Shown: positions 44,600-57,240 of the stretch, piece by piece | How positions within the stretch are numbered: position 1 is the first letter of the stretch | Layout of the letters: every line of letters begins with the position of its first letter | Source: Spirometra erinaceieuropaei | Lineage: Eukaryota > Platyhelminthes > Cestoda > Diphyllobothriidea > Diphyllobothriidae | Assembly: GCA_902702965.1 (NCBI GenBank) | Contig: CACRXP010000393.1 | Span: 119,908 to 183,907 of the forward strand | Reading direction: 5' to 3' | Length of the DNA: 64,000 nt | The notes under the pieces: model-generated | Databases searched by the model: none | What the model saw: only the letters and a program-made list of their open reading frames with translations | What the model was told of the DNA's origin: nothing | Translations under genes and position numbers: made by a program

Positions 44600-44885
44600 G
44601 TGACCCAACTGTAAAAAACTCGGCGCGTCGGTGGGATTCGAACCCGCGCAGTAAGGGGAAGACTTTAGTACAGCCAACGCCCTAACCACCTGCGCTACGA
44701 GGCTCTGCCGGATGACGCGAGTTTAATCCCGTTTGGCCCAAGTTACCCGTCCAAACCACGGCAACACATGGAATCCACCAAAGCTGATAGCGGTAGCTGA
44801 CTAATGAGGCAGGACTTCGTAAGTAATACATATAGAATCCATCAGATGACTATCAGGCTTACGTAATTCATAAATGCTTTGGTAG
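44600..44885 (-). mobile_element. SINE-2 copy 2 (tRNA-like core), minus
   Basis: On the minus strand the core GAGCCTCGTAGCGCAGGTGG...GGGCGTTGGCTG is followed by GCGCGGGTTCGAATCCCACC (44655-44635). It has the best-preserved B-box of the four copies, with a long insertion-like segment between anticodon arm and T arm. The leader to the right matches 30480-30635. The anticodon stem does not pair, so it is not scored as a functional tRNA. Confidence 0.8.
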
Positions 44886-44894
44886 ATTTTGAAT

Positions 44895-45145
44895 AATTCG
44901 CTCAACTAAGTGTATCAGATTTGGTAGATTCCAGACGTTTCGGTAGGTTGGGCAGGTAACTTGACCCAAATGGGATTAAACCCGCGACATGCGGCGGGGC
45001 CTCGTAGCTCAAGTGGTTAGAGCGTTGGTTGTACTAAAGCCTTTCCCTTATTGCGTGGGTTCAAATCCAATCGAGGCGCCGAGGTTTTCGCAGTTGGATC
45101 AATATGAATCATTCAAAATCTGCCAAAACATCTATGAATACGATG
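44895..45145 (+). mobile_element. SINE-2 copy 3 (tRNA-like core), plus
   Basis: The core at 44996-45085 reads GGGGCCTCGTAGCTCAAGTG, GTTAGAGCGTTGG, then GTGGGTTCAAATCC and CGAGGCGCCGAG. It is head-to-head with copy 2, so the two form an inverted repeat in one intron. The tail ends CATTCAAAATCTGCC-AACA-C. Confidence 0.8.
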
Positions 45146-46720
45146 GTGTTTAGGGCATTTTGCGTCCCCATCGTCTTTCTTCCCGAGAAAGTTTACAGTT
45201 GCTATCGTACTGGAGTTAAGACTGACGGAAGTCTATAAAGTAAATATGCTAGTCTGGTTAAATGAGTCTCGAAAATGACAAGTCTGCAATTATCCCAAAT
45301 CATCGTGGCACTGGGTGGAAAGGGAACAGCAACAACCGCAACCTGTGTACAGCCAAACGCTGCAGAAATTTGGGCATTTCTTTACAAGCGTAGAGGCCTT
45401 TGTGTTAAAAGTTTACATGGGTAACATTGCTTTTTTATTCATAAATGGAGTTTACATGTCAGAAACCACGTAACAGGACGCAGAACGACTGGCTGAATAG
45501 CAAAAGTTTCGACAGCAATCACAACAAAACATATGTCTGGACTTTTACTTAGCAGCGATTTTGAATGTATATTGCGGGCGCTGTGATATTAGCTTGACTA
45601 CTCATGGTATAAGTCGTCCATGGAACAGCATTACATAGACATTTTGCTGAAGTCGACTTCGACTTTGATGCTACCTAAGAATTCAGGGATGACTCTAGGG
45701 ACTGTATGCCACACATTTAATCCAACATACAATTAATTCGAATATCAGTACTCTCAAGGAGTAACAATCCGGATTTGACCACTTGTCTTAGAACGAGCAT
45801 GGCTTTAAAGAGCAAGTTTATTAACGACGACTCATGATTATTTTATCATCTTTTAAAGTTACAATTGCTAAAGAAACAAAAAGGTAGTGGTGTGAACTAA
45901 TCTTACTAGGCCACATGGATGGATTCTGAAGGACCTTTTCGAAGCTATCCCACCTTTAAACCCGGCCCTATATACGTGTTTCAGTCCTATTAGAGATCTT
46001 GGGTAGCGTATACCATCGTCTTTGCTGGAATTTGAGCCCTAACAACGCCCCTGTCGTTCATTTTCAGATCCCGGTTACGACAGGGACATGTAGTACTTGC
46101 GGGCTGTAATGGGAGTTGGGTACGTGTCCAGTAACTCCCCGAGGCAAAATAGCTCGAAAAAAAGTCTCTTTAAGCCACATAAACAAAATATATTACAATT
46201 GAAATACAACTTTCGAAAAACTAAACTACACAAAGTATTTGTCTGAGTACAAAACTTAAGATGTCAGGATTTTCGTCAGCCGAAGCACAGCTATTTGTGT
46301 TTCATTTAATATATTAATATTGTTTGCTAAACTCGAAACCAGACACAAAAGTGAACATGTATGAAAGGTCATTTTCTATCGACTTCTTGTAAATAAAAAC
46401 ATGACTGGGACTAAAATATCTGTCCATTGGCCATTTCACTTACAACCTTTTTGATTTATAATGAAATGAACAGTAAGATTAGGCTCATTTTGTATACAAG
46501 ATACTCTGTTTTCTCCGTCTTATTTCATGCTCTGTGAAGACATAAAAAGATCCGAAACAGCTAAAAAGCCAAAGGACCTGAATATAAAATCTGCAGACCG
46601 GATAGACAGAAGACGAATTGCAGATGTAACAGACCTGCATTAGTAATTCGGTGACATTACTACAAAACTTGATTAAACAAAAGCAAAGTATTTGATAAGA
46701 CAGTATAAGAACAAGATTAC
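45146..46720 (-). other. Myosin VI intron
   Basis: No exon, RNA gene or named repeat recognised. Confidence 0.45.
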
Positions 46721-46849
46721 CGTTGATCGAAGCTTCAAAATAAGACTGTTAAGCTGTTCGGTGAATTTTTTGGCCACGCTGATGAAGTTTATTTTGCCTG
46801 CAATGTTCTGCTGAATTTTCTTCAGCGTCCAAGACTTCGACTCATTTGG
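46721..46849 (-). CDS. MYO6: Myosin VI exon: loop-2 side and lower-50K helix
   Basis: Acceptor TAACGCATTTGCAG, donor GTAATC, 129 bp, phase 0 at both ends. The peptide PNESKSWTLKKIQQNIAGKI continues NFISVAKKFTEQLNSLILKL and RST. It corresponds to the motor region from loop 2 (lysine-rich actin-binding surface) into the SVG-x-K-F-x-x-QL-x-x-L-x-x-x-LRST helix. The next exon supplies the expected G-x-NFIRC. The donor is a weaker GTAATC. Confidence 0.92.
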
Positions 46850-46956
46850 CTGCAAATGCGTTAAAAGAAAGGTATTTTAATCATTTTCATACGCCCAAAC
46901 ACAGGTACTCGTAGATAGGAAGTAGGCATGTAAATGTGCTTCAACTATTGTCTTAC

Positions 46957-47136
46957 ATTGTGCATTTGCCGCAGCAGCTTGTTTTTACTGGAGTGAAGCA
47001 GCTCTTCGAGAGACGAGTGCAGAGCATCGTTATTCTTTGCAATAAATTTGTCTGTGGTGTAGCAGACTGGGCCGGCAAAATGGTAGAGCACAAATCCCTC
47101 TTCGTCCAGTAGTTTGATTTTCAATTTCCTGGGAAC
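46957..47136 (-). CDS. MYO6: Myosin VI exon: motor lower-50K, HFAG-VCY strand
   Basis: Acceptor TTACTTGTTATCAG, donor GTAAGACA, 180 bp, phase 0 at both ends. The peptide VPRKLKIKLLDEEGFVLYHF continues AGPVCYTTDKFIAKNNDALH and SSLEELLHSSKNKLLRQMHN. It matches the conserved myosin block F-x-x-x-HFAG-x-VCY-x-x-x-x-F-x-x-KN-DAL. The join to the previous exon reads KRLT/VPRK, as in animal myosin VI (RLT-x-PRK). Confidence 0.95.
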
Positions 47137-48984
47137 CTGATAACAAGTAAAATGGAAAGATATCAAAAATTAATACTAAAGAAAAGAGCGCGCTACCTTA
47201 TGCATTTTGGCAGATAGGAAGCATCCGTTGAAGGGGAACTGTTTCCCTGTCAGATCAAACACACACAAAAACAGATATTTAGCAATCCTGAAATTTTGTA
47301 TGGAGGCACAATTTGCGGGCTTAATGACTTATTGTATGGCTATTTTTTTTATCAGGCAATGGCTTAAGTGTACGAACGAAGAGACCAAAAACAGCAGAGC
47401 AAGATACAGCACAAAAGGTGTTAGCATAGCACAGGCCTGTCTCGGGCTTATTCAGCCTTTTTGCAGTAAGCCATAGTCTGGACCACTATCTAGGGCCAGA
47501 TTCACAAACATGCGTGTACAAACGGCGCAGATCTATCACCTGGATTACATGCAAACTCACCAAAACGATGGTCACCATTACCCTCGTCACCTGTAATCCA
47601 CGGTCGAAGTAAATCGGAAATTCATTTACATAGGAAAGGGGGCACACACCGGGTAATTAAATTTCCGAAGTAGGAAACCTCGGACTTAATAACTAAGGTC
47701 ACGAAGAGGCAAATTCCTGCTCGACCGAACTCGATCAAACTAGGATAGAAGAGGGTGTAACGACCGAGATGCGCTCGATACCATCATTTTCAAGCACGAA
47801 CCATATTGGAAAGTTAGTCGTTTGTTAGTTACAATCAAACCAACCAAACTCAGACTTTAAATCCTGATGTCGATTAAAAATGTGCGGCGACTTCGATTTT
47901 TCTGAAATCTTCATACATAATTTACGCAGTAAAAAATGGCATCAGCATTCCTGCGCTGCTGTTTCAATCGAAAATGACATCTATTTCTGTATGTATTGCA
48001 TAACTGGACCACCGTCTAAGATGCCGTGTTAAGGAAAGTTTTGTTTTTCACTTCATCCAATAGTGATCTTCTGAGCAGAAGAAATTAACAATCTGTTGTT
48101 ACACTTGCGAAAATGAAACGGTGTCATCTTCATCTGACTTTTCTTTCGAAAACAAATCCCCGATGCATATCCGTGGATGACTTTGGAAGATCACAGATGA
48201 CTGACAGACTCGGCCTAAAAATATGGTAAAAAATTCATCTGGATTCATCTGGAAACTTTCCACATGAACACCTATCTAGTGACTTTTATCGTCGCTTTCA
48301 GACCTGACGGGCCTACAAGCGCAGTATGTGAATCGAATGTCATGTTCTCGTTCAAGGTGTCATGTACTGGATACAATTCTCCCATTTTCGTTAAAGCATT
48401 TTAAAAATCTGAAAATGGACGGCGATATTCTGCTGGCAGGACTTACAACCATACTTTTGAGTGGTCAGCATCGATAACTTAGAAAGTTTCAACAGACATT
48501 AAGTTTGGACAGTTAGCCTTTCCGGTCTCATGAGATTCTTATGAATAAAGATCGATTTTCGGGCAACTTCAAAAAAATTAGCGAATACTTCCGCTGTTCA
48601 CTGAGTCCCGAATTAAGTTTCCGAGAATAAAAATGCAATTTGAATGTTTGGACTATTTTGTGTTCAGTGATAAGCGTTCCGATAGGTATTGTAGATTTTA
48701 AGTGCAGTAGTTTGAGTAGTTTTAGTTTCCGAAAACAACCATGGTCTGCAAACCTTTAACCGCTGTCTGATTTTATAGGCTTTTATGGTTGAGAATACTA
48801 GTACGGCCTTTCTAGATAGTTTTCTCCTGTTACTTTAAGTGTGCAGTGTGATTGCAGTCAACGGGACTCGGGTCCATATATTGAACGATTGAGTATTTGG
48901 TTTAAGCACTTTTGATTAGTAAATCACTTCCAATCACATCCCCAGTACTCAACCTGCAACTCGAGGTTGACCGACTGGTGGCAA
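47137..48984 (-). other. Myosin VI intron, left part
   Basis: No named repeat or exon recognised. A plus ORF at 47207-47476 has no context. Confidence 0.4.
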
Positions 48985-49268
48985 CAGACAGTCTAGAAAT
49001 GATCACTCTTGTAGTCGGGGGCGCTCAGTTTCTAACAAAGAGGTCGCAGGGTCGAGATCCAGGTGTTCCACACCTCGTGTTGGATATGATTGTGTGATGA
49101 CGGCTAATAAGTCAGGAATGGCTATTCCAGTCTCCCTTTTCTTTGTCTGCAGTCCCTCTGTCTATATTACGCATTACTGTACGACTGCTGGTTGGACTCG
49201 AAAGAGAACCCTAAGTCAAAACAGGACGAGCGAGTTCCGTATCACGATCGGTGAGCAGCCCTCTAACA
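48985..49268 (+). mobile_element. SINE-1 copy, diverged, in myosin VI intron
   Basis: A worn tRNA-Arg-like head (TTGTAGTCGGGGGCGCTCAG, then AGAGGTCGCAGGGTCGAGAT) is followed by GTGTTCCACACC. Then come the body (GACGGCTAATAAGTCAGGAA) and tail (GAGTTCCGTATCACGATCGG). It is more diverged than the 22.5-kb copies, so it is older. It ends about 270 bp before the exon at 49542-49669. Confidence 0.8.
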
Positions 49269-49541
49269 CTGATCCTTATACTGTCTGTTTTCGCGGTCTG
49301 CAACGCCTCTCCATGTTTATTACGTCGGTATGCGACCGCCTGCGAGGATTCCAGATTCGCCAATTTCGGTAGGCGGAGGCCCCTTTCAAGTGGCTGTGTT
49401 GAGATACCCTTTTTTAAAAAATCCCACTCACCTACCGTAAAACTGTCCGCAGGATAAGTATGACCGTTTATTAACCGTAGTTGCTCGTATTCTCTGTACA
49501 AGTTCAAACTGTGTACCCAGTTAGGGTTTTATTTGACTTAC

Positions 49542-49669
49542 CGTTAGTCTTTTGTTATCAGCGTGAATTCTGTGAACCTCGGCTGTGAAGTGAGCGGAAG
49601 TTCCGGCTGGTAGACGACTTTCCTCGTCCAATAAAGCCAGAATGCCAGTCTTTGTTTTCTCCATTAGGT
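49542..49669 (-). CDS. MYO6: Myosin VI exon: relay/upper-50K link, LLDEESRLP
   Basis: Acceptor TCTGTTTATAG, donor GTAAGTCAA, 128 bp, phase 1 in, phase 0 out. The split codon makes D of CI-D-LMEKT. The peptide DLMEKTKTGILALLDEESRL continues PAGTSAHFTAEVHRIHADNK. The LLDEE-x-RLP block is a general myosin signature, and the sequence following resembles animal myosin VI. Confidence 0.95.
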
Positions 49670-52600
49670 CTATAAACAGAGAACGAAAGAGGAAATTTTT
49701 TCGACGCTGTACTCGGTCTAAATATTTTTCTGTCGTTATGGAATACCGCATCTAGGCAGAAGATAGCCCTTGTCCATAAAGCACTGCTTTGCAAAAGTGC
49801 TCTACCAATTTTAAGCCACATCAGACAACTAAACACCAGTATTATGCTTGTGAAAGTATGACTGTCTCAAAGGGTTTATCCCGAGTTCCTACTAAAACTT
49901 ACATAGTTCAATACCTTGTGTAAACTCGCTTCATTGAGAAAACTGTAAAGTAAATTTGAAGACCTCCGGCTGTCAGCTGAAGACAACAAATCCCTCAAGA
50001 CGCGCCTTATATTTCACTTCTTTTAAAAACACGGTGCAATACTAGTGAAATTGCCTCTAGACTTGTGATGCTTATTGTCTTTGCGGAGCACTAACTAAGG
50101 CCTATGGGAACGCGCTCCTATCTTCTTGTTTTCTATAGTCGGACCAGCAATTCACTGTGTAAGCCCCTTATTTTGCTTAACTGTCGAATGACAAAAGAGA
50201 CTGTGGATGTTACTGAGAACCAGCGTCGCTTATTGGGCCTACTACTCCACTAAGGTCGACCAATGATTGACCAAAGTCGCCATTCCGGAAAACCAGATGA
50301 ACCAGCAGTCTTCATTTTTTATGGGTCTGACGATGTATTCGTGCCACCTGCTCGCACATCACCGCAATCTCGGGGAAATATTGTACACCAACTGGCAAAA
50401 ATGGACTACTGGACCATTTAAGAAACCAACAAGCTGATGCTGAACGTTGTCAATCGGCAGAAGAGATGAGCGTCCCAATTTCTGTTATAGTACGTGTGAT
50501 ACAAAAGAAAGATATGTTCCGAGAGAAATAGGTTTTTGTCGGAGCACCCTAGAGAACATCAAAACGCGGAAACAAAAAACATCCTTTGCCAATAGTTTTC
50601 TACTCTAACTCCAGATAATTAGGTTAAGCGCCAACCTAGGGTGATTAGCCGGAAGTCCATTGCTTTAGAAGGAATACAATCATTCCAGGTAGACATTTTC
50701 GTATGTAGGATAAGCAATGATCAAGTCACTAGATCTGTCCTTTTCTTCACGATTTGTGCAAACGACCCTTGAAACTACAACATTCATATGCACAAAATGT
50801 GCAACGTGTTGATTTATGAATCACATTTCCGTCATACACAACCTCCACGTCTCTCTCAACTGATACAGCTATATCAAAGCGGGAAAATAAGGGTCGCACT
50901 CTAGAAACGATAATTTATTTTAAAAAACAGGATTTATGTTTCGAAAACTTCCTCAGGTTGTACGATGGCAATGACTTTGTTTAATGTAATATTCCGCAGA
51001 ATATGCTTATCTATATAAATGCAAGCGCAAAATACTTATTACAATTTCGAAACCTGTTTTCTTTTAACTGCGTACAAAAGCGGTACAAAATTTTTCCACA
51101 AATTTGCACACTTTCGTGAGGAGGTGGTAATACAATCGCTGTATTGATTTTTCATAAGAACCCTGCGATACAAAAACGGCTTCGCATACCCGTATCAAAA
51201 GGCTTGTTTTCTGCATTATTTTTCGTTTGGGAGATGGCACTGGCCCATTTACTAGTTAATTTTTAAAAGGTTACATTTAAAAAATTGCATTTACTATGAA
51301 GCCCAACGTTTCTGGTTCTTTTATCTGCACAGTTTCCTATGGAAAGCTACAGCCTTTGCAATAAGCACAAGGCAATTGTGTTGTCTTATCTTTATGGGTA
51401 AAGATGAGTTAACACATTAGACCAATGTACCCATTTGGAGGTGAGCTTCCACGAAATTGGTGAGGCTATAACAGGACAAACTGTTCCCGTGATGTCAATC
51501 CCAAACACCGTAACTCCCACGCTACATACATAATCTGATCGTGGGTTGTTTAGGACGATCACCCACACAGAAAAATCGCATTTTATTCCCCAACATCATG
51601 GAAAGCCTCTGATAAACGTGGAAAAGTGATGATTTTCCTTGGAGGAGACTTCCTTTTCGGGAAAACGTAAGAGACCCACAGATGTTTTCTATATGCAGAT
51701 GTCTGCTGCACGTTTCATTGTCGAAGAATATTAGGCCTCATTATTGAATACTTCTGTTGAGAGCCTATGCTAAGATGCCATCCGGATGCGATTTTCATCC
51801 TAAAACCAGTTTATGGAACTCCAAAAGACCTTGAGATTTTATGAAAAACATTGTGCACGATGGTGATTATTAGAGGACATTTGTCTCAGCACAGCAGTTT
51901 TTCGCATGCTGCAAAAGCTCTCGGGTTTTTTACAGCTCTCGTTTATATGGCAACTTTCCCCCAGGGTTTCAGTTCTAGTATTTTTTGGCCTAATTAACTC
52001 CGCCACTTCCTATATACGACGACCTCAATAAAGTTTGGCAATTTCGTTCTCTCAGATTATTGTTGAGATTCTGCTGTTTTAATGATAGATAAAAGTCAGC
52101 AGTAGGTCTTAAGAAGATGTGCAATTTTAATAACGCCTCAACTTGGCTTCGTTTTTTCTTAAATTTCATGTGACGTAGAATTTTCGCAGATTATTCTTGG
52201 TCGAAGATTCTGACGCAGAGACACTTCATACTTATGAAAGCTTAGACAAATACTTTAATAAGTTTTGTAGGCTGAATACCTGTAATATAAGCGATTTTTC
52301 GGATCTGCTGATCTCCCTAAGAGTCTCCAAGATTTTTCCCGTAAAGATTAAGACAGGTTTACTTTCTAAAAGTTTCTGTTGTAAAATGAAAGTAGTCGAG
52401 GGGATAAATAGGAATTTCGGGTATGCAATGATCTGGCTTCATGAAGGAGCCCGCCCCCCTTGATCTGCTTCTAAAGATATTTTCGAAGCTACGGCACAGT
52501 AGCAAAGTGTAAAATTTACTAGCCAATGGTCAAATTTTGAAATTCGGATCTTCTGAGTCTGTATTTAAGGTTCGACAGACCAACAATGACATACAATCCA

Positions 52601-55578
52601 GAAGTCGCGACTGAAATGTGTGTTTTATACGACATATAATACTGCCTCTGGCCTAAATTCCTTAATATGCGGACTGAAACCAGAGTTGAAACTTCTGTAG
52701 AATGTATGATAGAGCAAGTGTGTAGTTACAAGTGTGCCTACTGACAAACCTTGGTAATACGTCACCTTGCGAGGGTGCTTTTTAGAACTTCTTCTAAAGT
52801 CTCGGCTGTAACACTCAAATTGGTGATTCTAGCATCGTAAATTTTCAAGGAAATCATTTGGTGTCAAACATAAGGTTACGGCTATCTGTGCTTCCCGTTG
52901 AATTTAAGTTCTAAAAGGTAAATACCTTTCTTAGACAGTAGTGTCTCTGGCTCATAGTAAAGCACCGAAGTTCTTCTCACAGGTTCGACAGAGACGCAGT
53001 CATGGCGCCTCGCCTGCTGGAGCGATCTTTTCATTGAATTGCGGTTAGCCAGGCGGCTTACAATTGGTTAAATTTACTTGCCTCCCCCAGAAAGATTGTG
53101 GAGCGTTCATTTACCTTGGTAACAGAGAAAGCTTGCAAACACATCGATGCAACTTTTCACTCATGGTTTCGGCAGTTGTACTACGCGAGATGTTAGGGGA
53201 TTCAATCATTTAGCAGAGCCAGTAAACGGTTGTATCAGTAATTATCAGCTTGTCGATGAGGCATTACGCCATCCCCCAATTTTATGTGGGATACTACAGA
53301 GAATTCATTGTCCCTCACACTATCAATAACGTTCATCCGAAAAACTGTTGATGGTTTTTCTCACAAACTGTCCCAATTAACGTCCAGCACCGTACCTTCT
53401 AAAAGAAGGTCAGTATTCCTGGAGAACCGGAATTGGATGGGTTTATAAAAGTTTGAGAACTCTCATTCGTTTGCTAACGGTCACCGCGTTTTAACGTGAC
53501 ACACGGTATACTAGGTATAGAGCAGATCAGAAGAAATAAATTGTGGAATATGAGGAGCGACGAGGAGTGCTGTTCAGACAGGTGAGTGGCCATGGCCGGA
53601 TGCGCCTAGTTTCATGTTTTATAGTCTCGCCAATAAAATATGTTCCATTCTTATGATGCGGGACTAGATCTATTGTCCCAAAGGCATTCTAAGGAGGTAT
53701 AGGTGTCCGACCTAAGTGGTCAACAAGATATTGAATTGTCAAGGAACGAAAGAAAATCATATGTCAATTTCTAAGATATCCGTGGGTATAGGTCTTCGCG
53801 TAAAAGGTGCTAGTGGCCTCTGTACAGTCGAACGCAGACTCCGTAGAATGACTGACTGAAGAGGCCTCCCCGATAAAGATTTGTTCTTGAACGCTTAAAC
53901 GATCACAACGGTCAGACCAAGTAAGGACGCCTGCATATGCGAGTTGGTTCTATGTATGGGATGCGCCTGCAGTGGTTTCGCATGTGGAACTGAAAACGTT
54001 GGTGACTAAACATTTGCAGACGTGGATCTTAAGGGTGAATGCCTGGGTACCGAGAAACGTTATCCCAAAGTATCTGGTGGTGAGAGACAACAATGTGCGT
54101 TCAATGTCAACATGTACGGCTCTCTTACACACGAGGCCGTCTCCTCTACTTTGTTATTGATGGCTTGCAGCAACAGGGGGAGGGAGAACAAAGATTGCGC
54201 AAGTAGCTGGATCATGAGACAAATATCGTTCCACTTTCACAGGAGGCTCCTGCTAAATGGACTTCACTCCTGTTGCGACATCTCCACCATCCCAAAATCC
54301 TGCCAGATTCTCTTTCATGGTCAGTAATTATTCCACACGGTCTGTCACTTAACACATTTGTCCTGTTCTGGGCCGGTTTTGTGAGGCAGGTCAAAAGTGG
54401 TATAAGTACTGAAAAGCCATTAGTAGTTGAATACGAGATTGCGCGGAATGTTGAGGTCGACATATTAGCGTCAGTCAGATTTATGCCGGGAATTTAGTGT
54501 ACACAATTTGAGAACACGCATTTCGCAATAATTTAAGAAATATGGTCGTTTCTCTTTACTAAAAGCGACCATTAAACCGTAGCAGGACAACATAGTAATA
54601 GTTAAAACACCACCTAATTTGAATAAGAAAAAGAGACTGGAAGCATTTAGTCCATTTGTTACGTCAAACAGGCAAAAGTTAGCTCCTAGCGGGCAGTTAA
54701 AGTTTGATTATCCTTTGCGGACCTCATTCAGTTACCCTGCCTTCCTGTTGTGAGTCGTGCTTGGGATATGTGAAATACTCGTTTTTTAAAAACAGATTCA
54801 AGCGAAACGAAAATTACTGTTTTGTGTGCAGCACTCCCTTGGTGTTTACTACTTATTAACCCTCCATGAAATATACAGCCACTGACCGATTTCCTAAAAT
54901 ATTAAATGAAACTATAAAATGCGTTTTTGATTTTGAAGGACTACTTTAAGTAAGGGCTTTACTATTAATTATCCAATAGCATAATACCACGATACTTTAG
55001 TCACGTTAGCATGTGGGCAAAACAAGTGTCTGTACTTTTATCTAGCACCTACGTTAGGAATACGCTGGAAAACCGTCAAATTCTTGCTTTGTAGCGGGAA
55101 CAATATTTTGGTTGTTAAATTATCGACATCCTTAAACACGGCCATCTGTGAACCCCCAACAACATTAGCAATGCAATATGTTCACTAATAACTTCACGCT
55201 GGAGAAGTAAGTTGACAAACCATCCCATATATAGCATCTTACGTCTTCGATGAGTCGCTGACGCTTTCGTCATAGCAATAGCTCATGAACGATACGCCAA
55301 ATACGGCTAAGTCGGAATAAAAATAGCTTCTGAACTCATCTCTACCCCTAAGTTCAAGCCTGCTTTTGTAACCCGCCGTCAGTTCCGAGATTGTATGATA
55401 TGCAAGAATTGAACCGCTCACTTCGCGCAAAAAGTGACGTTTTTAAATTCCCCTCCTCTTGACATATCCTGCCCCAAGTGGTCTGACATTAGTGAATAGA
55501 AATATTCAAAATGTCTGCGGCAAAAGTGCTACTAATAAGAACTCGGGTGAGAGTGATGTGTCCGGGTAAAGTGCTCAC
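49670..55578 (-). other. Myosin VI intron (about 5.9 kb)
   Basis: No named transposon recognised. Plus ORF 52197-52463 (MVEDSDAETLHTYESLDKYF...) is well-composed but isolated and unidentified. ORFs at 53950-54497 on both strands conflict with one another. Confidence 0.4.
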
Positions 55579-55743
55579 CGATGCAGTCCTGGTTGTCAGT
55601 GAAGTTCACTTGTTGCACGCTGAGGCCCTCACGTTGGTAGACAATCTGCTCTTCCTTGAGAATGCGCTCGTTGAAGAACTGTTGGAGTTTTTCATTGCAG
55701 TAGTTGATGCAAAACTGCTCAAAAGAGTTCTCTTCAAAGTGCT
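55579..55743 (-). CDS. MYO6: Myosin VI exon: relay helix
   Basis: Acceptor CCTCCCAACAG, donor GTGAGCAC, 165 bp, phase 1 in and out. The split Glu codon (G/AG) completes the DIAGFE switch II motif. The peptide [20 protein letters not shown] continues [20 protein letters not shown] and [14 protein letters not shown]. It is the relay helix that couples the nucleotide site to the converter and is nearly identical to animal myosin VI. Confidence 0.97.
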
Positions 55744-55794
55744 CTGTTGGGAGGAGAGTGTGGAGATCCTAATGAGCAAGCTTAGAATTATGAT

Positions 55795-55905
55795 GATGGT
55801 GATTATGAGAAAGGGGACGAGGGGGAGGAGGACGAGGACGAAGAGAAGGAGGAGGAGGAGGATGAGGAGGAGGAGAGGAAGAAGAAAAAACAGGAACGTT
55901 GAAAG
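55795..55905 (+). repeat. Purine (GGA/GAA) mirror-like tract; pyrimidine tract for the adjacent acceptor
   Basis: A long nearly pure purine run on plus (GAGGGGGAGGAGGACGAGGA...). On the sense strand of the myosin gene it is a CT-rich tract starting about 60 nt before the acceptor at 55744. The Glu/Arg-rich plus ORF (55511-55912) is an artefact of it and of the antisense exon. Such tracts can adopt triplex DNA. Confidence 0.85.
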
Positions 55906-57160
55906 AAGATGATAAATGGAGTTACTTGACGAGGAAATTCAAAAATATGGGTTGTTTGAAATTCCACCATGCATTTTTACGAAGACAGATGAAGTTGAAC
56001 AAAGGATTCGATGCAGTCAATATTGGCTTGTGTTTAAGCAAAACAAATGCCTACAAAGGACAAAATTTGATCAGGACTTTGGATACGTGCTCCCCCGGTG
56101 CGACTGTAACATTTGAATTCGGCCCAATGCTTTGCGCAACATCTTTTAGATAATTTCAGCGAGTATTTTCAATACTGATGCTTGATTGTCTTTTCAACGT
56201 TCAATATAATTATTCATATTTTTATGGACAACTTATGACTTTAAACAACCCGGGCAGGCAAGTGCTGAGGCGCCGAATCCGTCTCTTCTAACAGCGCATT
56301 TTAGGGTACTCATGAACAGATGGCGAATAATGATAAAGTATACCATGGCGGTAAAACTCTGCAGCAATCAAAAACAATGGTCCGAAATAATGCCGAATAA
56401 TATCGAGATATGCACTACCTATAACTGTTACTTCCGCACAAAATAGCGGTCACAACACTTCAACTTAACCACAGATTGGCTTTAAGAGAGGCCCGTTTCA
56501 TTGTTATGTATTTTTTCTAGTTTCAAATCAGATGAGACAGATGAATTGTCTCGACTGACTTTACCAACTTTTGAACAGTAGACTTAAACGTGCTGCTTTT
56601 GGTTTTTTAGAACCCTCCCGCAGTGTCCGGTCGTTCTAATGCACAATTCTTCAGACCGAAACGTACCCCTTGATCTTCTTACGTCTACGATGGACCCTCG
56701 GAAGGGCGTGGTACATGAATGTAAAGAGGCGGTCCGTAACCAGCGTTAGTTCTTGTGGCTGATCAGCAGGCTCTGCAAGGTAGCAGAAAATGCCCTTCAT
56801 TTTGACGCCGACAAGGCTTTGGCTAAAGCTACCCACAATAAATCTTTTAGTAATTCACTGTGTTCGTCAGGACCTGTGCTCATAGAAGTTGCAGCAGTAA
56901 TTGTAGACCAGCAGGGATATGTATTTCTAGCAATAAGTATCGCATATGCATAAGCATATAGTGTAGAAATCGGAGGCAAATATGTCAATAAATCAGTTTT
57001 TTGAAATTCGACGGATTCAATGGGGGTGGCGATTGGGAAACTCTATACAGCGATAAAAAGATGTTGACTGAAAAACTGTGTTTTACCAGCCGCAGCGGAT
57101 GTATTTCTGGTATTACTTTACTTTTGAACAAGCTACCATATGCCACTGTGGAAAATTCTT
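55906..57160 (-). other. Myosin VI intron
   Basis: No recognised exon or transposon. Short ORFs conflict. Confidence 0.4.
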
Positions 57161-57164
57161 TAGA

Positions 57165-57240
57165 GCTGAGACTTAACCCCGGTACTGATTAGCAAGATAA
57201 CCCTCTGACCATTGCGCCACGATGAGACACACCTCACATG
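57165..57240 (-). repeat. tRNA-like sequence (tRNA-derived remnant)
   Basis: The minus strand reads GTCTCATCGTGGCGCAATGG, TCAGAGGG, CTTGCTAATCAG, then GGGGTTAAGTCTC. The A-box-like (TGGCGCAATGG) and B-box-like (GGTTAAGTC) blocks are at tRNA spacing. TTGCTAA suggests a GCT anticodon, but the anticodon stem is mispaired, so a SINE head or pseudo-tRNA is likely. A CACCTCAC / GTGAGGTG hairpin lies at 57230-57250, beside it. Confidence 0.5.

Noticed and set aside
44995..45085. Possible functional tRNA gene
   Set aside because: A- and B-box blocks are good, but the anticodon stem does not pair. Near-copies with the same leader and tail occur at 30350, 44600 and 59755, so it is a SINE core.
55511..55912. 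133-codon plus-strand ORF with a long Arg/Lys-rich end
   Set aside because: The first part is the antisense of the myosin relay-helix exon and the rest is a purine simple repeat. The minus strand carries the conserved protein.
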